From Anaerolineales bacterium Chloro_02 (GTDB taxonomy: Bacteria; Chloroflexota; Anaerolineae; Anaerolineales; Anaerolineaceae), in assembly GCA_001603765.1 (NCBI GenBank), contig LUZV01000231.1, positions 1 to 9,190 of the forward strand: DNA of 9,190 nt, in the 5' to 3' direction. This document shows positions 5,457-9,190 of this stretch, piece by piece (within the stretch, counting starts at the first letter, position 1; each line of letters starts with the position of its first letter). The notes beneath the pieces were generated by a model. That model saw only the letters and a list, made by a program, of their open reading frames with translations, did not search any database and was not told the DNA's origin. The position numbers were made by a program, and so were the translations under genes.

Positions 5457-7913
5457 ATGAAGATCGACTTGCATGTCCATTCGAAGTACTCATTCCGTCC
5501 CTCGCAATGGATTCTGCAGAAGCTGGGGTGTCCCGAAAGCTTTACGGAACCCTCCACGCTCTATCGCATTGCCAGGGACAAAGGGATGGACCTGGTAACG
5601 ATAACCGACCACAACACGATTGCCGGCAGCGCGGAGATCGCTCACCTGCCGGACACGTTTATCAGCGAGGAAGTCACTACCTACTTTCCCGATGACGGGT
5701 GTAAGGCCCACGTGCTCGTCTATCAAATCAACGAGAGCATTCACCGGGAGTTGCAAAAAATCCGGGAAAATATTTTCGACCTGGTATCGTATCTCAGGCA
5801 GGAAAAAATTTACCACTCGCTCGCCCACCCTTTATATTCAATAAACGACAAGCTGAAAATCGAGCACATCGAAAAGTTCATCCTGCTCTTCCAAAACTTC
5901 GAACTCAACGGCGCGCGGGACGACTACCAGAACCATTGCATCCGGAAAATCGTGGACAGGCTTTCCCCGGACGTTGTCGAACGACTGGTCGAAAAGCACA
6001 AAATCGCCCCCCCCTTCTCCGCACCGTGGAGGAAGCACCTTACCGGCGGTTCGGACGATCACAGCTCACTGAATATCGCCCGGCACTACACCGAGGTGAA
6101 TGCGGCCCAAACCCTGGAACAATATTTCGAGGGGATCGAGGCGGACAAAGCCGTGGTGGTGGGAAAGGGATCGACCCCGCAGGTACTCTCCCACAACCTT
6201 TACGGCATTGCTTACCAGTATTACAAGCGCAAGCTCAACCTGGAGAGCAAGGTGGGCAAGGACCCGGTGCTGCGCTTCCTCGACGGGTGTCTCCAGGCCA
6301 ATCCCGAAGCGGAGTCCGAAGACAGGCTGGTGCGGCGCCTCATCTATTCGTGGAGGGAGCGCAAGGTCCCCCGCCAGGAAAAAGAGGGCAGCATCCAGGA
6401 CCTGCTCCGCTTCGAAGCCCAGAAGCTCATCTACGACAATCCGAAACTGAGGGAGATCGCCCGCCGGGGTGACCATAAGATCGAAAACAGGGCACAGAGC
6501 TGGTTCAATTTCGTCAACCACGTCTCGAACAGGGTCCTGGTCCACTTTTGGAACTCCCTGCTGAACAATTTCTCAGGCGCCAATTTCCTCAACATATTCC
6601 AGTCCCTTGGTTCGGCCGGGGCGCTTTATTCGGTCCTGGCGCCCTACTTTGTCACTTTCACCGTTTTCTCGCGGGACAAACTTTTCAGCAAGGAAGCGCT
6701 CACCCATTTTATGGCCGACCGCTCGAACCCGTCCTCCATCGAGAAGCCGTTCAAACTCGTTCACTTCACCGATACCTTCTACGAAATAAACGGGGTGGCC
6801 CTCACCATCCGGCGCCAGCTCCAGCTTGCCAAAGACAGCCGCAAGGACCTCACGGTCATCACGTGCGATTCCGAAAACCATCCGACCACGGAGGGCGTGC
6901 GTAACTTCGAACCCATCGGGGCCTACGGTTTTCCGGAATATCCCGAGCAGAAGATGTTCTTGCCGCCCTTTCTGGAGATGCTCGATTACTGCTACGAAAA
7001 AGATTTCACCCAGATCCACGTGGCCACGCCCGGGCCGCTCGGCCTGGCGGCCCTTGCCATTGCCCGGATCATGAAGCTGCCGGTAAGCGGCACCTACCAC
7101 ACGGCAATCCCGCAGTATGCCCAGATTCTTACCGGAGACGGAAGCATCGAAGAACTGGTCTGGAAATACACCATCTGGTTCTACGAACAGCTCGACTGGG
7201 TGCTGGTGCCGTCCAAGCACACGGGGCACGAACTGATTGAAAAAGGACTTGATCCGGGAAAAATCCGGCTGTTTCCCAGGGGGGTGGATACGGAAAAGTT
7301 CCATCCCGCCAAGAGGGACCCCTCCTTCTTGAGAAGAAATTTCGGCACCGGGGACGGCCTCAAGATCCTGTACGTCGGACGAATCTCGAAGGAAAAAAAC
7401 CTTCACCTGCTGGTCCGCGCCTTTGAGGGCATCGCAGAAAGAATTCCCGAAGCCGAACTGGTCCTGGTGGGCGACGGTCCTTATCTCGAAGACCTGAAAG
7501 CGCTCGCCGCCGGAATCCCCTGCGTCTTCACCGGCTACCTCGAAGGAGAAGAGCTTGCCTCGGTTTATGCCAGTTGCGATCTCTTTGCATTCCCCAGCGC
7601 TACGGACACTTTCGGAAACGTCGTGCTGGAAGCGCAGGCATCCGGCCTTCCCGTAATCGTGACCAATCTGGGCGGCCCGCAGGAAAACATGATCCCGCAA
7701 ACCACGGGCTTCGTCGTGGAATCCGGCAGTGTCGAAAGCCTGGCCGAGGCTCTTCAGGCGCTCCTTTCCGACCACATCCGGTTGAAGGAAATGGGCAGGG
7801 CCGCACGGCTCTACATGGAAAAGCGCTCCTACGAACTGGCGTTCGAAAAGACGTGGTTGATATACCGCGACTGCGCCAACGGCATGGAACAGGAAATGGC
7901 CGCCGCGGTCTGA
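5457..7913 (+). CDS. PHP hydrolase - GT4 glycosyltransferase fusion protein
   Basis: This 818-residue protein has three parts. Residues 1 to about 235 are a PHP metal-dependent hydrolase: DLHVHS with H6 and H8, ITDHN with D51 and H52, E71, H85, SLAHP with H124, and GGSDDHS with D200-H202, together a full metal-ligand set. Residues about 240-430 match no family I know. They are charged and helical, with a hydrophobic patch (SAGALYSVLAPYFVTFTVF, 386-404) that may dip into the membrane. Residues about 433-805 are a GT-B fold glycosyltransferase of family 4: FTDTFYEINGVA at the N-terminus, HVATPGPLG at 521-529, ILYVGRISKEKN at 637-648, VLVGDGP at 669-675, and the EX7E-type site in its common DTFGNVVLE form (D717, E725). 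This is the MgtA/SqdX-like branch that often glycosylates lipids. A strong AGGAG/GGAG site precedes the ATG, 27 bases after the decarboxylase. I infer that the GT adds a sugar to a lipid and that the PHP part removes a phosphate or processes a precursor; the substrates are unknown. Confidence 0.88.
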   Translation: MKIDLHVHSKYSFRPSQWILQKLGCPESFTEPSTLYRIARDKGMDLVTITDHNTIAGSAEIAHLPDTFISEEVTTYFPDDGCKAHVLVYQINESIHRELQKIRENIFDLVSYLRQEKIYHSLAHPLYSINDKLKIEHIEKFILLFQNFELNGARDDYQNHCIRKIVDRLSPDVVERLVEKHKIAPPFSAPWRKHLTGGSDDHSSLNIARHYTEVNAAQTLEQYFEGIEADKAVVVGKGSTPQVLSHNLYGIAYQYYKRKLNLESKVGKDPVLRFLDGCLQANPEAESEDRLVRRLIYSWRERKVPRQEKEGSIQDLLRFEAQKLIYDNPKLREIARRGDHKIENRAQSWFNFVNHVSNRVLVHFWNSLLNNFSGANFLNIFQSLGSAGALYSVLAPYFVTFTVFSRDKLFSKEALTHFMADRSNPSSIEKPFKLVHFTDTFYEINGVALTIRRQLQLAKDSRKDLTVITCDSENHPTTEGVRNFEPIGAYGFPEYPEQKMFLPPFLEMLDYCYEKDFTQIHVATPGPLGLAALAIARIMKLPVSGTYHTAIPQYAQILTGDGSIEELVWKYTIWFYEQLDWVLVPSKHTGHELIEKGLDPGKIRLFPRGVDTEKFHPAKRDPSFLRRNFGTGDGLKILYVGRISKEKNLHLLVRAFEGIAERIPEAELVLVGDGPYLEDLKALAAGIPCVFTGYLEGEELASVYASCDLFAFPSATDTFGNVVLEAQASGLPVIVTNLGGPQENMIPQTTGFVVESGSVESLAEALQALLSDHIRLKEMGRAARLYMEKRSYELAFEKTWLIYRDCANGMEQEMAAAV

Positions 7914-7947
7914 AAAAGGCCGCAGCCGGACCGGCCGAACCTTTTTC
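7913..7947 (+). terminator. Terminator-like hairpin between the PHP-glycosyltransferase and FRG genes
   Basis: AAAAAGG at 7913-7919 can pair with CCTTTTT at 7940-7946, enclosing a GC-rich core in which GGCCG (7918-7922) can pair with CGGCC (7932-7936). A U-tract follows directly, so the element has the form of an intrinsic terminator, possibly bidirectional. It leaves only about 21 bases before the next start codon, so the FRG gene would depend on read-through or on a promoter inside this gene's end. Confidence 0.6.
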
Positions 7948-7967
7948 ATCGAAGCGGACCAAAGCGT

Positions 7968-8822
7968 ATGTACGAAAAAGTGGTACGAACCTGGGACGAA
8001 CTGCAGCATGAACTCTACGAAGACTCGTGGAACGCGGAGCTCGGGCGATTCCGCTCCCGCTGCGCTTTCCGCGGCCTCTCCGATGCGGGCTACCGCCTGG
8101 AAACGACGCTCATGCGCCTGCGGGGCAAGTATACGGAGCTGGAAAACCATCTGCTGCGCAATTTCAAAAAGTACGCGCACCGAAACGTGGTGAGCGGGAA
8201 CTCCATCTGGCACTGGCTGGCCGTAGCCCAGCATTTCGGGCTGCCCACCCGGCTTTTGGACTGGACCTACTCGCCCTTCTGCGCCCTCCACTTCGCTACT
8301 TCCAACCTGGAAAAGTACGATACGGACGGCGTCGTCTGGGCGGTGAACTACGTACGAACCCACCGGCTGCTCCCCAGGGACCTGAAACTCCGGCTGGAAC
8401 ACGAGGGCGCCAACGTATTCACCGTCGAGATGCTGTCGGAAGCCGTACAAAGCCTCCAGGAACTGGACCGGCTCTGCGAAGACCCTTTCGTGCTCTTTTT
8501 CGAACCCCCGTCCATCGACGACAGGATTGTAAACCAGTACGCGTTTTTCTCGGTGATGTCCGATCCGGCCGCCATCCTGGATAACTGGCTAGACCGGCAC
8601 GTTACGGTTGCCCGCAAGATCATCATCCCCGCCGCTTTGAAGTGGGAGATTCGTGACAAGCTCGACCAGGCCAATATCACGGAGCGAGTGTTTTTCCCCG
8701 GCCTGGACGGCCTGAGCAAATGGCTGAAAAGGCATTACAGCCCTCGCTACCCAAGCCCTTCGGACAAGTTCGAAGGGCTTGCCGGTTTATGGAGCCTGCA
8801 CCAGAAAGTATCCAATGAGTAA
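7968..8822 (+). CDS. FRG domain-containing protein
   Basis: This 284-residue protein carries the FRG domain. CAFRGLSDAGYRLETTLMR at residues 32-50 contains the name-giving Phe-Arg-Gly (34-36). WLAVAQHFGLPTRLLDWT at 83-100 is the second conserved block, followed by SPFCALHFAT, then DDRIVNQYAFFSVMSD around 184-199 and RVFFPGLDGLSKWL at 240-253. Length and motif order fit a complete single-domain family member. No signal peptide or membrane helix is seen. The molecular activity of FRG proteins is not established as far as I know, and they occur scattered in accessory regions. The start has only a weak purine-rich site, and a terminator-like hairpin lies just upstream, suggesting lower or separately controlled expression. 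Codon use matches the preceding operon, so it probably belongs to the same genomic context, but a shared function with the lipid genes is unproven. Confidence 0.85.
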   Translation: MYEKVVRTWDELQHELYEDSWNAELGRFRSRCAFRGLSDAGYRLETTLMRLRGKYTELENHLLRNFKKYAHRNVVSGNSIWHWLAVAQHFGLPTRLLDWTYSPFCALHFATSNLEKYDTDGVVWAVNYVRTHRLLPRDLKLRLEHEGANVFTVEMLSEAVQSLQELDRLCEDPFVLFFEPPSIDDRIVNQYAFFSVMSDPAAILDNWLDRHVTVARKIIIPAALKWEIRDKLDQANITERVFFPGLDGLSKWLKRHYSPRYPSPSDKFEGLAGLWSLHQKVSNE

Positions 8823-8831
8823 TTGTTTGTT

Positions 8832-8936
8832 ATGGCCCGCACTGTCTTCGGCCCCACGGGTTCCCGGCTGGATGGATTGCTTGAAAAAATCGCGGAATTA
8901 TCTGAAGTTTACTCAAAGTTCTTCAAAAAGAAATAA
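8832..8936 (+). CDS. Possible 34-residue small protein
   Basis: A short frame starts with ATG at 8832 and ends with TAA at 8934-8936. Its second half, LLEKIAELSEVYSKFFKKK, would form a lysine-rich amphipathic helix. No good ribosome binding site is visible. A second overlapping frame (ATG at 8815, stop at 8953-8955, 46 residues) competes with it. Either may be a chance reading frame or a decayed gene end. Confidence 0.2.
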   Translation: MARTVFGPTGSRLDGLLEKIAELSEVYSKFFKKK

Positions 8937-9060
8937 ACCCGCAACACAGTTGTAACATAGATCATATATCTTCCCTGGCAGCACGGTAAGGACAGGCGAA
9001 GGTCGGGGGCTGAACATCCACCCGGGATTTGACCAACCACTTTCAGGGCGCAAGGATTTG
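8937..9060 (+). mobile_element. Probable left end of the insertion sequence
   Basis: The stretch just before the transposase start should contain the left terminal inverted repeat. I could not define it because the right end is outside the window. It contains small inverted repeats (CAAC/GTTG at 8943-8953, AGAT/ATCT at 8960-8972), none of which is diagnostic. Confidence 0.3.
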
Positions 9061-9190
9061 ATGATGTGCCAGCAGGCAACGGCAGCAACAGTATCGGTTG
9101 GATGTCCCAGGTGCGGGTCGGACGCCGTGTACAGGTACGGCAGGACCAGTCAGGGCAGGCAGCGGTTTCGGTGCCTCATTTGCGGACGGC
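9061..9190 (+). CDS. IS transposase N-terminus (IS1/IS1595-like zinc ribbon), partial
   Basis: The frame opens with ATG ATG at 9061-9066 behind AAGGA at 9052-9056 and runs off the window after 43 residues. The visible part is a zinc-binding ribbon, GCPRCGSDAVYRYGRT then QRFRCLICGR, with cysteines at about 15, 18, 38 and 41. The spacing and the pattern of Cys pair, YRYGxTxxGxQRFRC, Cys pair are typical of the N-terminal zinc domain of IS1-like and IS1595-like transposases (InsA type). The catalytic DDE part lies beyond the window. The second ATG (9064) has the better spacing of 7 bases to the ribosome binding site. Confidence 0.72.
   Translation, partial: MMCQQATAATVSVGCPRCGSDAVYRYGRTSQGRQRFRCLICGR

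Noticed and set aside
4171..5480. Minus-strand frames of about 210 residues opposite the methyltransferase and decarboxylase genes
   Set aside because: They are antisense shadows of genes with clear catalytic motifs.
6573..8450. Minus-strand 625-residue reading frame
   Set aside because: It is the mirror of the PHP-glycosyltransferase and FRG genes and crosses both; long antisense frames are expected in GC-biased genes and it has no recognisable domain.
1..9190. CRISPR array, tRNA or rRNA genes
   Set aside because: I found no regularly spaced repeats of CRISPR size and no tRNA- or rRNA-like sequence by eye.

Overview
The window looks like an accessory region of a moderately GC-rich Gram-negative anaerobe. 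Desulfobacterota (for example a Syntrophobacter- or Desulfomonile-like sulfate reducer or syntroph) is my best guess, from codon use, the PHP-glycosyltransferase fusion beside a phosphatidylserine-decarboxylase-like gene, and an IS1/IS1595-type transposase start. No rRNA or other phylogenetic marker is present, so the taxonomy is inference. The first 20 bases are the end of a Nextera (Tn5) sequencing adapter. The left edge is therefore a contig end with untrimmed adapter, and it cuts a gene.

Left part (21-2727, all minus strand): a type II restriction-modification operon of the XamI family. The restriction endonuclease comes first and overlaps by 26 nt a gamma-class N6-adenine methyltransferase. 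Ten bases after the methyltransferase comes a small membrane protein that runs into the adapter. This block is visibly more AT-rich than the right half and was probably acquired horizontally.

Middle part (2728-4029): no intact gene. It holds the remains of a minus-strand toxin-antitoxin pair: an addiction-module antitoxin with one base missing, and a ParE/RelE-like toxin lacking both a usable start codon and its C-terminus. It also holds a GC-rich stretch with several short perfect hairpins and an AAG repeat, which could be a structured RNA or decayed mobile DNA, and an operator-like palindrome upstream of the next operon.

Right part (4030-8822, plus strand): a tight GC-rich operon. A class I SAM-dependent methyltransferase overlaps or abuts a membrane-anchored phosphatidylserine-decarboxylase-family enzyme. 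After 27 bases comes an 818-residue protein that joins a PHP metal-dependent hydrolase, a middle region of unknown fold with a hydrophobic patch, and a GT4 glycosyltransferase. I infer a membrane lipid or glycolipid head-group tailoring pathway. After a terminator-like hairpin, an FRG-domain protein follows. The window ends inside the N-terminal zinc ribbon of an IS transposase.

The most promising lead is the methyltransferase/decarboxylase/PHP-glycosyltransferase set as a possible uncharacterised lipid-modification system. The R-M operon belongs to a known family, but it has R-before-M gene order, no visible controller gene, and a small membrane protein attached.
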